Part shown: piece by piece, positions 31,306 to 46,300 of the stretch | Layout of the letters: each line of letters begins with the position of its first letter | Numbering within the stretch: the first letter of the stretch is position 1 | Source: Dryocosmus kuriphilus | Lineage: Eukaryota; Arthropoda; Insecta; Hymenoptera; Cynipidae | Assembly: GCA_038277395.1 (NCBI GenBank) | Contig: CM076191.1 | Location: 32,077,936-32,141,935 of the forward strand | Reading direction: 5' to 3' | Length of the DNA stretch: 64,000 nucleotides | The notes under the pieces: generated by a model | Seen by the model: the letters and a program-made list of their open reading frames with translations, nothing else | Database searches by the model: none | What the model was told of the DNA's origin: nothing | Program-made: the position numbers and the translations under genes

Positions 31306-34300
31306 CTGCAACATCAATTTTGCATTTTTATGATTTATTAATTTTTTTAAATTTAGTGCATGACTTAAGGCCATGTAAAACATGCTTACGTCATAAGATT
31401 CCTACTTTACCGACATGTTTTTCGGGACCAACTTACGTCCACACGAAATGAGATATCGAGTTGATTTGTGAAACTAAATAAAAAGCACTAAGGAACGTTT
31501 GTCTGGTCCTAAAATTTCATAATTACAAAAAAAAAGAACGTTTCGCTGGTCCAAAATTTTCATAATTACAAAAAAAAATTTTGGAATTTTTTTTTGCTTT
31601 TTTTTGTAATTATAAAATTTTAGGACCAAACAAACGTTCCTTAGTGCTTTTTATTTAGTTCCACAAATTTTCAACTCGATATCTCATTTTGAGTGGACAT
31701 AAGTTGGTCCCAAAAAAAATGTCGGTAAAGTAGAAATTGTATGACGTCAGTACGTGTTACATGGCCTTAATGATATAAAATAGTTTAAAAATAGAATTTT
31801 GTTCTTGAGTGTTTAAAACTTCATAGGGTTGCCCTTGTTATTTAAATTTAAAGTGAACGTTCTTTGTTCTATTAGAAAAAATGGGTAAAAGGTACCAGGG
31901 TGTTCGTGTTTCGCCTCTAGACCCTCACTTCGGGGGGTCTATTGTGCGTTGAGGACGATCCTCGCTCGAGCTCGAGAAGTACAGTCTTCCTCAAGAGATA
32001 CAAGAGTCTGTTTTTCTCGAAAACTGGACATGCATGCAATGCATTGCCTTTTTCCATCTAAGGAGAGTAACGCTGTTATGAGACTCAGATTACTAAAACA
32101 CCCCCTTTCCAAGCCCCTTTCCAACCCCCTTTCCAAGCCCCTACAAAAATATTCTCCGATTTTCATCAACACTTTGATTTTGTGGTAATTATATAAGGAA
32201 CTTGATTCAGCTAGTTAAAATTTGATAGGTGAATGTTTTAGTAATCTGAGTCTCATAACAACGTTAATATCCTCAGATAGAAAAAGGCAATGCATTGCAC
32301 GTACAGTTTTCGAGATAAACAGACTCTTGAGTCTCTTGAGGAAGACTGTACTTCTCGAGCTCGAGCGAGGATCGTCCTCAACGCACAATAGACCCCCCGA
32401 AGTGAGGGTCTAGAGGCGAAACATGAACACCCTGGTACCTTTTACCCGAAAAAATTTAAGATGGAAGCATAAGAATTCAGATTTGACTTTTTTTAGTTCG
32501 CTGCAGTTTACAATAAAATGTTGTGATTAAGAAAACACTTATGGTAAAATAAAAAATTAAATGTTAAATTAAATTAAAAACGGAATATTACCTTAAAATG
32601 CAATTACATTGGAGACATCGGAAACAGTGTTTGTGGAAAATTTTGTTGTTTGTCTCGACTTTTTCCAGCGGGTAGACCTTCTTTTCACAACTCTCACACA
32701 CCTCCGTGCAATTTGATTGAATTTCCTGTTTATTTTTTCGTAATAACAAAGAAACAAATATAATAAAAGAACGAAAAATATTGACCAATAATACACATCG
32801 GTAAAAAATCATACAAGTTACTCAAGTAAATGATAAAAAATACCTAATTAATCCTGAAATGATTTCGTTTGACCGTCAAATAATAAAAATTTGCTTCCGA
32901 TAAGACGTGTGCACGTTTTATTCACCAATTTCCAATATCGTATGAGATGTTACAATAAGGGGTAAAGATAAAAAATATTACATAGCAATAAATCATACAA
33001 TAGGTACGGGATACAACAAAACGCAAACAAGCGAATTATTTGTATTTAAAATCACCGTTGCTGTAACAAATCGATTGCATCTTTGATACTAAAGAGCAAA
33101 TTTAAAATTTTCGCCATTTCTTCCTCACCGACTAAATTATAATGTACTATTTTACACAGAAACACTGTCGAACTAAGAATATCAAATTGAGACTTTAAGA
33201 TCACTTTATTAACCCCTTCGTTCTCAAGCTCGTTATTATAAGTTAGTTGTTACAATATCAAAATTCTATATCAAATCCTTAGCATTTGTTACAAATCGAG
33301 TGAATTATTTCTTTATTCGTTGTTCTTTAATCACTATAAAAATGAGTATTATAAAAGGCCTTTTATATTTTATTAAGAACTTTGTATTCTTTGTAAAATG
33401 TAAACTCTTTAGGCTACGAAGAGGTTAATTACAGGTCGACACAAACTCTACTAATCTTAGTATTATATAATTCCGGCGATATACAAACGTTCGATGCGAC
33501 ACTTTCTAAAAATATGTAATTACAAATACAAAATTCGGATTCTAAATTATCAACTGATATTTCACACACATTTCTCATTACACAAGCCTACAAGATTTTC
33601 CCCACTGAGATATGAGGATGTTTTCTTACGTCATTTTTTACAATGAATCCGAAACCTCAGGATTTTCAGATATTCTAACCTGAAAGTGAAAAAGGCCGTT
33701 TTTCGGCATATTTAGATGAAAAATAACTTCGAAGCGCGAAGATATTCGGCAATTCGACCAATAGATTCAGTTTCCCCATGAAAAAATCTACGGAAATGCA
33801 CATACATGATTTCCGATATGGCCAAATATTTACAGCTGTAGGACCTTTTATATCAACAAATTTCATTTTCGGAGGTATCTAAGCCAAATGTTTCGTCAGA
33901 CCGATTTCCTCAGAACTCTCTACCCAAGGGTTTTTCGGGTGGCTGATTACGAATTTGGAGTCGCAGAATTTAAATTTCCAAAATAACGACCCAAAAAACT
34001 GCTTGAAAGTGATCGTTAGTGGATTTATAACGAATTGTTTATTTTTGGTCCGCCATATTTGATCCGCCATTTTGAAAATTTAAACTCCAAATTCGTAATC
34101 AGCGACCCGAAAAACCCTTTATATAGAGAATTCTGAGGAAATCGGTCTGATGAAACGTTTGGTGCTTAGGTACCTCAGAAAATGCAGTTTGTTGATATAA
34201 AAGGTCCTACAGTTGAAAGTATTTGACCATATCAGAAATCACGTATGTGCATTTCTGTAGATTTTTTTTTCATGAGAAATCCGAATCTGTTGTCCAAATT

Positions 34301-37300
34301 AACGAATATCTTCGCGTTTCGAAGTTATTTTCATTTGAATGTGCCGAAAAACGGCCTTTTTGCACTTTTAGGTTAGAATATCTCAAAATCCTGACGTGTT
34401 AAACAAATTTTGTTGACAGATTCGGATTCGGCGCGAAAAATGACGTGAGAAAACACTTTCAGATCTCAATCCCAGAAATGTAGTAACATATAAAAATCGT
34501 TTTTTTACCTTCAGTCATTTTCAATCACTTTTTTAAAAAACTATTTTAAGATGGTACAATTTTCTGGGAACGGTTTTAGAATACTTCAAATGCGAATCGA
34601 TTGTATATTGCACATTGTAATGTACATGCACTCGCAGATTATGCCGTGTCGAGTGATCATTCAATTTCCATATATTCGTAAGGCTTATTGTAAAAATTCG
34701 GTAAAATTCAGTAGATTGAAGACTAGACACTTGCTAAAACGTGATTAAATCATATATTACTAAACGTCTGCTAAAAATTTTTCGGATTTATTGTTATATT
34801 ATTATTATTATTATTTTCTTGTTGTACTACAGAAATGTATATCAGATTCTCAGTTCAGTAAATGAAATAAAATTCCCCGTAATCCTCTGACTACACTGAT
34901 TTTCATATTTTTAAAACAGATTTTATTCTTCTTACTAAGACATGTTAGAAGATAAGACAGCCCTTAAATCATCTGTTGCGTCTTTCATACCTCAGACACT
35001 GACTTTCAGCTATAGATTAAAATCTATCGCAATTTTATCAAATAGAAGATTTATTTTCAATTTTTGATGATGATCTTTTAAGTCCTTTAATATCTGAGAG
35101 AGATACATATTCTTCCCTTCTTGAATTTAAAGACATAGAAAAATATTTCAAATATTCCTCTCGATTGGAATTATGAAAACTTGTCCAAGTTGAAAAAACT
35201 TTCCTGTAATCTCCCTGAGAGTTGTGCGTTTTAATCAAAGCCATGGGAAAAGAAGTTTCAAATTTAATTCAATTTTACGAGGATATTTTGATCTTTTTCA
35301 GTAAGATTGAAATATGTATAAATATTTAGAAGAATAGTTTAATCAATTTTAATAATGTTTTGTTTTTTTGTTCATAAATAACATTTCTCCCATGTTGGCA
35401 CGAACTGAGAAATCAAATATTTTATCCTTAAATTCAATTAAATTACTTGAAATTAGATATTTAAAAATCGGACAAAATAAATATTACACTTGAAACCGTC
35501 CCCTCATATCTTTTAAATTTCTGGGGATTTGCGCGAGAGCTCGATATGTGTTTAAACTGTGATTTGTCAAAAACAAAAATTCCAATGCCCAAATATTTCC
35601 AACATCCCTAACTAAAATTTGAAGACACTATAAACTTTTAAATAATTTGAACTATTTTGGCTTTTTTCGACTTTTTGAACCAAAATCGAATACAAATTTT
35701 CAGGTAATTTTCAACATAACACAGACAGGCACAGATCTAGCATTGCGTTAAATTTTCTGCAACGTAACATTGCACACGACACATTATGATACATTCTACG
35801 CTAAAATTTATAATTCTTAAACAACTAATGTAACGCTGACAATTAAATCATCTATAATAACGTAAAGACTGTTTGTATATAATAATAATATTAATAATAA
35901 TAATAATAATCATCACTAATATATTATGGCCGTTCGGTTGTGAAGAGGACCTTTCCTTATCCACTAAAGGCTTTCTTTCTTCTCTTGACAATGACTTCAT
36001 TGTCTTCGTTTTACACCCTCTTTTGATCCATCCGTCAGTCGAAAGCCCCTTCTCACATCTTCGTCGGGTCTTACTGCTCGTGGTCGAAAACATCACGTAA
36101 TTCCATTTTTACTATTTCTGGTCAATTTTCGTTCAAAATATCCAAGAAGCAGAAACACGACAAAAACACAACAAGCAAGTCACGTTACAATAGAAACATT
36201 CGCATTCCGAAACGCAAAATCATATTTACAAAAGCTAAGTAAGTATTTACATTGTTATCTCTTATTATTATTAGCGATGTGCAAGAGTATAATTATCCTA
36301 AAACTTAAATTAGTGAAGCGAAGCTTTTATAAGTTCAAGTTAAGATATGCCAATAGCTAAGGTTTCATGAAACTTAATTAAGCTTATTCAAGTTAAGTTT
36401 TCCCATAAATTAAATAAGCTATGTTAGCTAAGTTTCCGTAAAACTTGTAAAGTTTCCATTTACGAGACGCTAGTAAGCTTAAGTTGTTTAAAAAATGTTA
36501 AATGTATAAATAGCTTAGGTTTATCAAATTTAACAGCTATCTTATAGGGTCTTCAAATTTATAAGCTAATAACTTTAGTTCTTCAAGTTTATAAATCAAC
36601 TTAATTTAGATTGAAGTTGAATAAATGAAGAAAAGCATTTATAAGGTAAAGCTACGCTCGAGGTTAGGCTGTTTTAATATTTGTAGTTTACAAACTAGCC
36701 TATAAGTTTGTGAAGATTATAAGCTTGCATAACATTTTTCAGTTTTAGCTCCGTTTAACTTAAACAGTAATGAGCTTAGTTTTATTTAACTGTAATAGAT
36801 CTTGCACATCACTAACTTTTATTATTTTTACTTGTACCTAATATAGAGTATTAATTTTATTTAAATTTTTTTCAGATACAATACTCATTATTAGAGAGTG
36901 TCTGTTGTCCAAAGAAACTCTCCTTTCTTGGCATTTTGAGGATTCAAGTTGACAATCAACATTAAATTTAGAAATTTGGACTTTTGTTTAACCAGGTTCA
37001 AGAAATTGAATGATAAGAGGAAATACATTGTTAGCATTTGTAAATAATACAACTTGTCATTTACAAAAAATAGAGATTCAACTAAAACACAACGAGGTGA
37101 ATAAAATTAAAAATAATCACATTAATTGGACGTGCCATACGATCAGTAATAATAAACGAAATATTTCACAAAGAAAAGAGATTTTTACATTCTCATCAGA
37201 GAAGGTATCTATTAAATTTATGTAAAATTTGACTTTCGCGGATCTCATGAAATCTCCACGTTTTGAGACCTCCTGAATCCGAAAAAATGGTTTTTACGAC

Positions 37301-40300
37301 GGTCTGTCTGTCTGTCTGTCGTCGTCGTCGTCGTTGTTGTCGTCGTTGTCGGAGTCTGTTCCCACGATAACTTTCGAACGACTAATCGGATTGGATTGCG
37401 CTTTGGTACACTTCTTTAAGGGGTAAAAAGAAAGGACGAGTTCGTTAACCAGTGGTTTTTGACCAATGGTTATGGTTTTATCCATCAAAAATGGTTTTCA
37501 CAAAATCAAAAAATCCATTTTCCGGCTAAACTATGAGAGATAAAAAAAATGTAAGAAAGTAAAATTGTTCATCTCAAAAAAGTCTACAAATTTTGTCTTA
37601 ACCCTTTTTTGATAAAATTAACGGTTTTTGTTTTAATCAAGAAAACGCTATTAAAATTAAAAAACTCTGGTTTCCCGCTAAAATATTCAAGATACAAAAA
37701 AATGGTAAAGAACAAAGTTGTTCAATTCAAAAAGGTCTACAAATTTTGTTGTAACTATTTTTTGATAAAAATGCACGGTTTTCGTTTTAATCGATAAAAC
37801 GTTATTAAAAATAAAAAATTTCAAATTTCCCGCCAAACTATGAAAGATACGGAAAAATAATAATAAACAAAGTTGTTCGCCTCAAAAAGATCTAAAAAAT
37901 TTGCACTCTTATCATTTTTTTTTGAGCAGACGCGTAGTTTTTGAGTTATTCGTGAAATATGTTATGAAATATAAAGAAAAACACTTTTCAGCAAAACTAT
38001 GCAAGATATGAGAAAATATTAACAAGCAGAATTGTTCACCTTGGAATGAGCTACAAAATTTATTCATAAGACTCATCGTTTTACTTTTAAGAATCGAAAT
38101 CCTGTATTGTGAAAATTTGGAAAATCACAAAAAAACTTTACCAATCTAGAATGTGTTTTAAAAAAATGTAATTATCGAGCGCGAAGCGCGAGTGTCATGA
38201 TGAGAATATATTCCTTAAGGGCGATAGAGCCTTAAGTAAAATAATTTCTTTTGGAATTTTTAATTTAAAGGTTTATACGATCCATAAACGCCGAGCGCGT
38301 AGCGCGAGGTGAATAATCTATCGAGCGCGAAGCGCGAGTGCCGTAAATAACGCATCGAGCGCGAAGCGCACGATTAGAATGTGCCCGCTTGGCGGGCAGA
38401 TTTTTTATATTAATTTTAAATCCTTTTAAAAATCTCTTTTATGACTTAAAACTAAAAAGGTGAAAAAAGTTTTTTTAATTTCGATTACAAAACCCATGCG
38501 CAAATCAAAATAGTCAGCGTTAAATTAACAATTTGCGTATAATATACGAACGTCAAATAAATTTATTACTAAAGTAATTTTTATCCAAATTTTGTTATAA
38601 TTTATTTAATGTAAAAGAAATATCCAACAAAAACAAAGTCAGATCAATTAAAATCTTAAGTTCGACTTTTAGGCTTAAGTATTCAAAATTCGAAACATGA
38701 AAAACAAATTTCCTACGACTATAATAATATGCCTTAAAAGTTTTTTGGTTACAAATTTTTTGTAGCGAAAAAAACATATCAAATTACAATAATAAAATTA
38801 AATATTCGACGTTCGTATTACACATTAACTATTTGGTGGTCAAACAATCAAATAAAAAAAATTAGCTGTAATTAAGTAAAATTTTTGCGCGAATACAAAA
38901 GAATTTTTATTTGAAAAAACAGAACGCAGTGCTTTAAATGTTAAGTTGTTAAATAATAAATAAGGATCAGTAATAGAGCCTTACGTTAGAAAACACAACG
39001 TGCAGTTTCAAATTTGGCACAAAATTCAAATTTGAAAATATCAACAACAACAAATTTCTACTTTTTCTGTATCTGGAATTTGAAAAACTAAAAGTACACC
39101 GAGAAAAAAATGCTGTTCATACAACAAAATAGTTTGATTGATTTCAGAGAAGAATTTGGTTAAGTCAAGAAAATTTTTTTTGAATAGACTACATATTTTG
39201 TTGGTTTAACCAAATGTTTTGTTGAATCCACCAAGTTATGTATATTTAATAAAATCAACGACAGTTTTCGTTTGGACCAACCAAATATTTTCTTGTTCAT
39301 ACAATAATCATTTCTATGGTAGAACCAACAAAAATTTTGTTCATCCAGCCAAATCGTTTTCTGAGTATAGATCTGTATCAAAATGAATATAAATATTCTT
39401 TTTGTAACATAACTGTGGTTTATGGAATTATTAAAATTGCTGAACCGTTAATATTTACCCTATGAGAGAAAATTGTCTTCTTACTTAAGAAAATTACTCA
39501 CAGATAGGACCATTAACTTTTCTTCCTCTGCAAAATGATAGTCTTAAAAAGCTAATTCGTCGAATACTTATTATATGTATATTAAAGCAAGCAGAACGAG
39601 TTTTTGCAAATTCAAATAAAGTGCCAACAACTTTGAAAGAAAAAATTATCATGGAATAATGCCAGTATAAAAAAATTTTCATTATAAACGAATATTAACT
39701 TTTTATTAGATACTGGCACAATTCGTCGAAGAGTAAATGAATCAGCTGTCGACGCCATCAACCATAAATCAGTTTTTAAACATTCCTTTGTAAACAATTT
39801 TCTTTAAATCTAGTCGACACCTGAAGCACGTAGTTTAATACAGATTTATGTCATTTTTTAAAATGAGTACTCACCACAAATCTATTGACCTTAACCTTTG
39901 GCGTGCGAGGGTTTTCGGAAGATTGTGATCCAAGAGACTCAAAACGAGCCCTCAAGCTACTGGCGGATTCGATGCTGGATTGATCACCCGTACCTTGGGC
40001 AATTTCCATTTCTGCAACATTATGGTTGGTCGTTTTGCCATCAGTCGTTTCCCACTGTTCAAATTTCGCACGCAAAGTTTTGGCCCTTGCTGCGTTCTGT
40101 GCCTGTTTCAGGAACTCGTCCTCTACCTAAAAATAAAATTTTGAAAAACTGATGCCAGAAAATAATTTTAATAGATTAAAAAAATTTTTTGGATACTGAA
40201 AGGGATCAAAAGCAATTTATATGTTTAGAACATCCAACTCGGGTAATTATGGGATAAAAAAAAAAACATTTTTCTGTTTTACGTTATGTCAAAAGACAAA

Positions 40301-43300
40301 AAATGTTCTAGAATTAATCAAATAATTTCTAGATAAAGATACGAACCTTATCAGAAGCTCTGACATAATTCGGATCCCTTTCGTCTGGATTATCATCCTC
40401 CGATTCTTCAGCTTCTTCGTCTTCTTCATCTTCAGATTCAGAGGCTGTAGTTTTTGCGAATTTGTCTTCGGGTGGTGGTGTGAATCGTTTTAGAGGTTTA
40501 GGTCCATCCGGAAGGTCTTCCTTTGTAGCATTTTCCTCCATTTGACGGAAAATCGACAGCATTTTTCTCGCTGTATCGGAATGAACCACTTCCTCAGCTT
40601 TATCGCCTGCTCTTACAACATCCGGATCCCGGTAAATTTCTCGATCCGGTGAACTCATCTGTTGAACAAAATTTAACAGTTATTGATCTTTACACTTGAT
40701 TTCATTTGAAGTTAAAAAAAATCTAGTAAATAGAGTATTAAGAGAAAGTGTTTCCAGCTATAACTGCTTCATGTCAGTAAACATTAAGTTAATCAAATTT
40801 AATTTCTGATAAAAAGAAATTGATATACTTTAGTAAAGTTTTGACAAACTCTCTTGCAATATTTTTTGCAATAATGTAATCAACGAAGAATTTTATGATA
40901 AATTGAAATCCTTATAATGAAGTTTTATTATAATATATTATTTGTTAGATAAAAACACACAAACAACACGATTAAGAATGCAATAATTTTATTTTACTAA
41001 AAATAATGTTACATTAATATTCATTTTTCGAATTTGTAGAATTTGCAGAATTTTAGATTTAGATTTTACAATTGAAAACTTAGTTGGACAAAAAACGTTA
41101 AAACATTACTTGGTTAAAAGTCAGTTTGTCATTTATTTATCTTTTGACCTGATTAAATTACAATCCTTGTTTTACAAGTTTACACGTAAAGATAAAAAAA
41201 TGCAAGAATTTTGTATATTTAGCTCTTAAAATATTTGTGTAAAATTGTGTAAATGCAGTGCCTTTTAGTAACTAAAAAAGGCTTCTTAATATGAAAGGGT
41301 TATTCCAAAGCTTAAAAGTATCTTACACTTTAACATTATGAATTTTCCAAATTTTTCAAACATTTTATGACTTTAAAACATCTATCAAATGGAAATAGGT
41401 TTAGACTTACAAAAAATTCCGTAACGGTAGACAGTACGTTTTTTAAACAAAAAATATTGCAATGAAAAAATCGTGTTTTAAGCAGAGGGTCAATATTTAA
41501 TAAAGCGGCAATTATTTTTATTAAACATATTGATGTCGATGAGCCACTATTAAATTAAATTTAGTTAGTTTCAAACGAAGGAGAGGGATGATGAAAATTT
41601 AACGTCTGGGATAATATATGTAGAAGAATTAAATAAAGCGATTCGTCCAGACAATTATGTCAAAATATGGATATATTACAACAACAACGTTTCGTCATCC
41701 ATTTGGGTGATGATCTCTTCATTTACATCCATTCATTTACATGAACCTGATGAGGTCACCCAATTCCCCAATGGACGAAGAAACGTTGTTGTTGTAATAT
41801 ATCCATACTTTGAAATAATTGTCTGGACGAATCGTTTTATTTAATTCTTCTAAATAAAATTTGTCAAAGCAAGAGGATATTTTTGTGAACAGGCGTGACT
41901 CTTTAGATATCAGTGTCACAGTTTACTTTTTTAACAATGGTGATATATATTATCCTTTGGTTCAAGGGATGGATTCACTATCACTATGGACGAAATTATA
42001 CCTGCAACCTGCCCTACGGAAACCCTTGCATTCCATAAGCGTTGTCTTTATACACGCATTGTAATCTCCCTTTCAAAAGAACTCACACGTATTTCAACAC
42101 ATCCAATATGAATTCAAGATTACACCTTGAAACCCGTCTTTAAACAAAATTTTATTTCATTTCACTTTTATCATAAGCATTTTAAATTATCATCTAAATT
42201 ATATAAAAATAAACCAACTTCAGTACTTTTGAATTTTTACACGGAAAAAAATTTATAGCTGAACTAACGATATTTATCCTTGCTTTGGCCACAAATATCG
42301 TTAGAAATGAACCAACAATATTGGCCAAATATTTCAAAGAGGGATTTGCATTATAATTTAATTTGACTATTATTATTAATGAATCAGATTTTTAAATCGT
42401 TAAAACAAAGATATTATATAGCTGAAATCAAAATGTTGGAAGTCTGACTATAACGCTAATTAAATAGGAATGAATTTAACAGAGGTTTGAAATTTATAAT
42501 CAATTTTCCAATTTACCTTAAAATTATAAAGATTTAAAAAAGCCTTAGCGAAATAAAAATCAGTGTAATTAATAGCAGAACTTGTTTTTTTAAAAATTTT
42601 TGTGTAGTCTATTTCAAAAACAAAAATTACTTTTTTCAAATGTATTTTAGTTTCGTTGATTTTATTTTTCAGGATTTCTTTGTTAATTGAACTGCACATT
42701 TTTTTCCGTGTACCAATGCCTTCAAATACCATGATCATAAAATATTATTTGAATTTCTAGGACCACATAGTTGTTGCATTACATAAAAATCTGTCATATT
42801 AACCATTATTTTCTCTTTCTTCATATGAGATAATTTCAAATTAGTTACAGTCCGAAAAATTACCTTTCTTTTCAGCAACCGGTGCGAAGTAAAATTTATG
42901 CCGAAGCTGCCACTTTTTTTATTTAAAAACCCCACTTTCCGAATTAGTCGAAGACGCGATTCTGATTCATCCGACCGCGATTTCTTGTCAATTGCAAGCC
43001 GAGGACTTGTTTCTGGGTGGGATAAAAATGGTAAAAAAATTTTTTGAAGGATGTGCGCGTGCGTTACCATGCGGCGACGTTGTTCTGTCGTGAACCTAAA
43101 CGGCCAGTCTTCTCGAATGGAAGGATGTGGGCATACTAACGGCAACTAACGGTAAAAGTATGGTTGGCTTCTCGAGGTTCAAGGGCAGCGAATGAGCGAA
43201 GGAATCAAGTGTCTGCTTCACCACCATGTCCCCTAGCCCCATATACGATGTCGCCCATACCTAAAGCATTCTACCCTATACCCCCTCTTATACCTCATAA

Positions 43301-46300
43301 ATTTTCTGGGTGTGTTTTATGTCTGTATATACAAAAGCATATGCATGTGTGTTTGTACAGACGTGTACAAACTATGTACGTCATGCATACATATGATTCA
43401 TGCGAGGTCCCTAATTGTGTCTTCATATGTGAAGAGTTAGGCGCATTACAATTCAAATAAAAACCACTTTAGTATTCTTCCATGAGCCCCTGAACGTTTC
43501 CATGCTTCATCCGTGCTTCATGCTCTCTTGATTCCCTTGCGATATGTGCCTTTATTATTTTCCTTTTTTTAATACTTTCTTTACTTTTTTTTTTACTTTC
43601 TGACTCGTAATGACGGGTATGTGTGTCAGAGGCTCAGAGGCCATGAGGATGAGACCATTCCGAGTCGGTCGCAAATCAAATTTTCGTTTTGCGGAGGTAT
43701 CAAGGGTGTCTGATACAGATGGCTAATGCTTAATGCAGTATGATTAACACCTGTGTTCTGTATTCTGATGAGAGATTAATTTTTCTTCAGGTCTGATGTA
43801 TTTATGGGAAGGGAGGTCGGACTCTGGAATATGAGGTTTGGTCAAAGTTAGCTTTGAGGATAATTCTTGGTTTGAAAATTAAACTGTGGATCGTTTTCAA
43901 TAAGTTAAAAAATGTCAGATCCCTATGCCTATGGCTTTCCATATTTTAAAAAACTGTCTGTTGTATTACGAAAGCAGTTAAAATAATACTAACAATTTAG
44001 TCTTTTATCTTCATAATTCTAATGAAAGTCATATATTTCTTATTTTGCAGCATCAGACACGATACTCTTCTGGTCATCACTTAAGGGTGTTCTAGAATCT
44101 AGATGGTACCGTCAAGTTTAAAATTACTTAATCTTTAACTTGATTTATAAAATTGGCAAAAAAAAAGCCCATTGGTTATTGCAACGTTTAGAAGAGAAAC
44201 CTAAGCGTAAATAATGAAAAGATAGTTGAGGTCATCATTGTTTATTAAAATGTAGCTATTGCCGTATTTATGTTTTTTTCTTCCGCTTTATGAGGCAAAA
44301 GTCGTAATTTTCATTCAGTTATATTCGTCACGTTTTTATTAAATATTATTTAGGAAATTGTTTAATTAATAAAATGGCTAAATAAAAATAATTTTAGGTA
44401 TAATTTCTAAATAAAATAATTCCCATGAAAACATGTCGAATAGAACTGTAAAGGCTCTTTGAAGAAATAGAATGAGCTTTTGTAAATGAAAATTGAATAA
44501 AAATTACGAATTTTGCCTAAAGAAAAATCAATGGGCCTTTTTTGTTGTTAAATTTTATAAATAATAAAGTTAAAGATTATTTAATTTTGAACTTGATTGT
44601 ACACCTAGAACATCCGTAAAGCGTCACACTCGACAATCAGGGAGTGTATTACCGTGAGATATCAGTTACTTCAAGCCTAATCTGCATTCTCGGCAACTAC
44701 TCATTCAAACCAATTCAAAAACATAAGTTTTAAACTCTTATAGTCTTTTCTCTTGAATATAAATATCATGTCGGTAAAGAAGAAGAAAAAATTAATTCTT
44801 TAACCCTAGCCATAGCCGGTTATATACAGGGAGGGGAAAAATTACAATTTATCATGCGTAAATTGGGTCATTTAGTGTGTAGACTAAAATGATAATTTAA
44901 ACAAATGAAAATGCCTGGCGTGGCATGTTTTACTTCTTTTTTCTAAAAAAGAGAATTAATAATTATGAAGTTTCTTTACGATCAAAAGCGACGTTTTCTT
45001 CTATGAATTCCACAAATATCGGTCATATTGAACAATTATTGAATGCATATTTTTGGGGATGAAAGAATACATTTTTTATGTGCAGGAAGTTTTTCGATCC
45101 AACTAATCCTTCTCGAGAAATAAAATCGGCATTTTTGCGGATGCGCCGCGTAGCCTATGCTTTCTATATTTTCTATAAATTTTCAATTCGATCGATATTT
45201 GTCGAGTAGTGGAGAGTGGGGTAGTATCGACCACTTAAGCTTTTTCGTTAATAACTTGGCTGATAGTCACCACGATGTAAGTATTTAAGATTAGGTACAA
45301 CATTAGTACTTTTAACAACAATCTATAATTATATAATTGTATGAAAAGTAGAAGAAAACAAAGCGATTGAAGTAATGTCCAAAATAGGTTATTAAAAATT
45401 AATGTCGGGTAGCTCCGGCCACTGCACAAGATCGTAATAACGTCGAAAATACGTAAAACTAATAAGTAAAAATTACAGATCACGTAAAAAAAAGCTCGGC
45501 TTTGTACACTATATGCTTGCATTTAAACTTTATTTCAAATATCATAAATATTGTAACTTAAATCGAAAACTATTATTTAAACCCCTGATGATTTGGTGAA
45601 CTATACAGTCATAAATCGGAACTGAACATTGTTTTTCAATTTGACTTTAGAGACTTTAGAGAAGGCTCGAAAATTATAGGTTATACAGATAGGTTAATAC
45701 ATATATGAAAAACTGTAATGAGTATTTAAAGAAAAAAAAAAATAATTTTATAATTCTGACAATGATCTAACTTTTTACATTTTGCTCTAATCGAAAATTT
45801 AACTGAAATAATTTTGAAATCTATTTGGCTGTAGAATCGAAAAAATCTCCCCCGAGTCACACAAGATATTTTTTGTTTGATTACCCCATGATTTCGGCTC
45901 TTTCATGCCTGCAAAGCGGGCCCACAATCTCGTTTTTCGAAACGGTGGTGTTAAGAAATATACTAAAGGATATTTGAATTAACGCGTGTGGCTAGCAGTT
46001 CCAACGACTGCCGCGATGTCGACACTGTGCTATCCGCTAACGTTGTACACGCTATGTCCTGGTTTTTTCTTGAAAATACGCAAAATGTCCTGGTTTTTAC
46101 GAAACCAATCTTTTTGACACCAAATATTTTATTTTTCTACAATCGCAATAATGACATATTTTTGAAGATTTAGCATATTATATAGATTCCGAAAAAAATT
46201 GCTTTTAGCGATTTTTACAACTCTGAGAATAGCGACTTTTAAAAACTGATTTCAGAACTAATTGAGACCTAATTAATTACGCATTAATAAATGTGATACA

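Noticed and set aside
35038..35244. 68-codon minus-strand frame as a LIM exon
   Set aside because: No suitable acceptor/donor pair found and no similarity to the rest of the protein.
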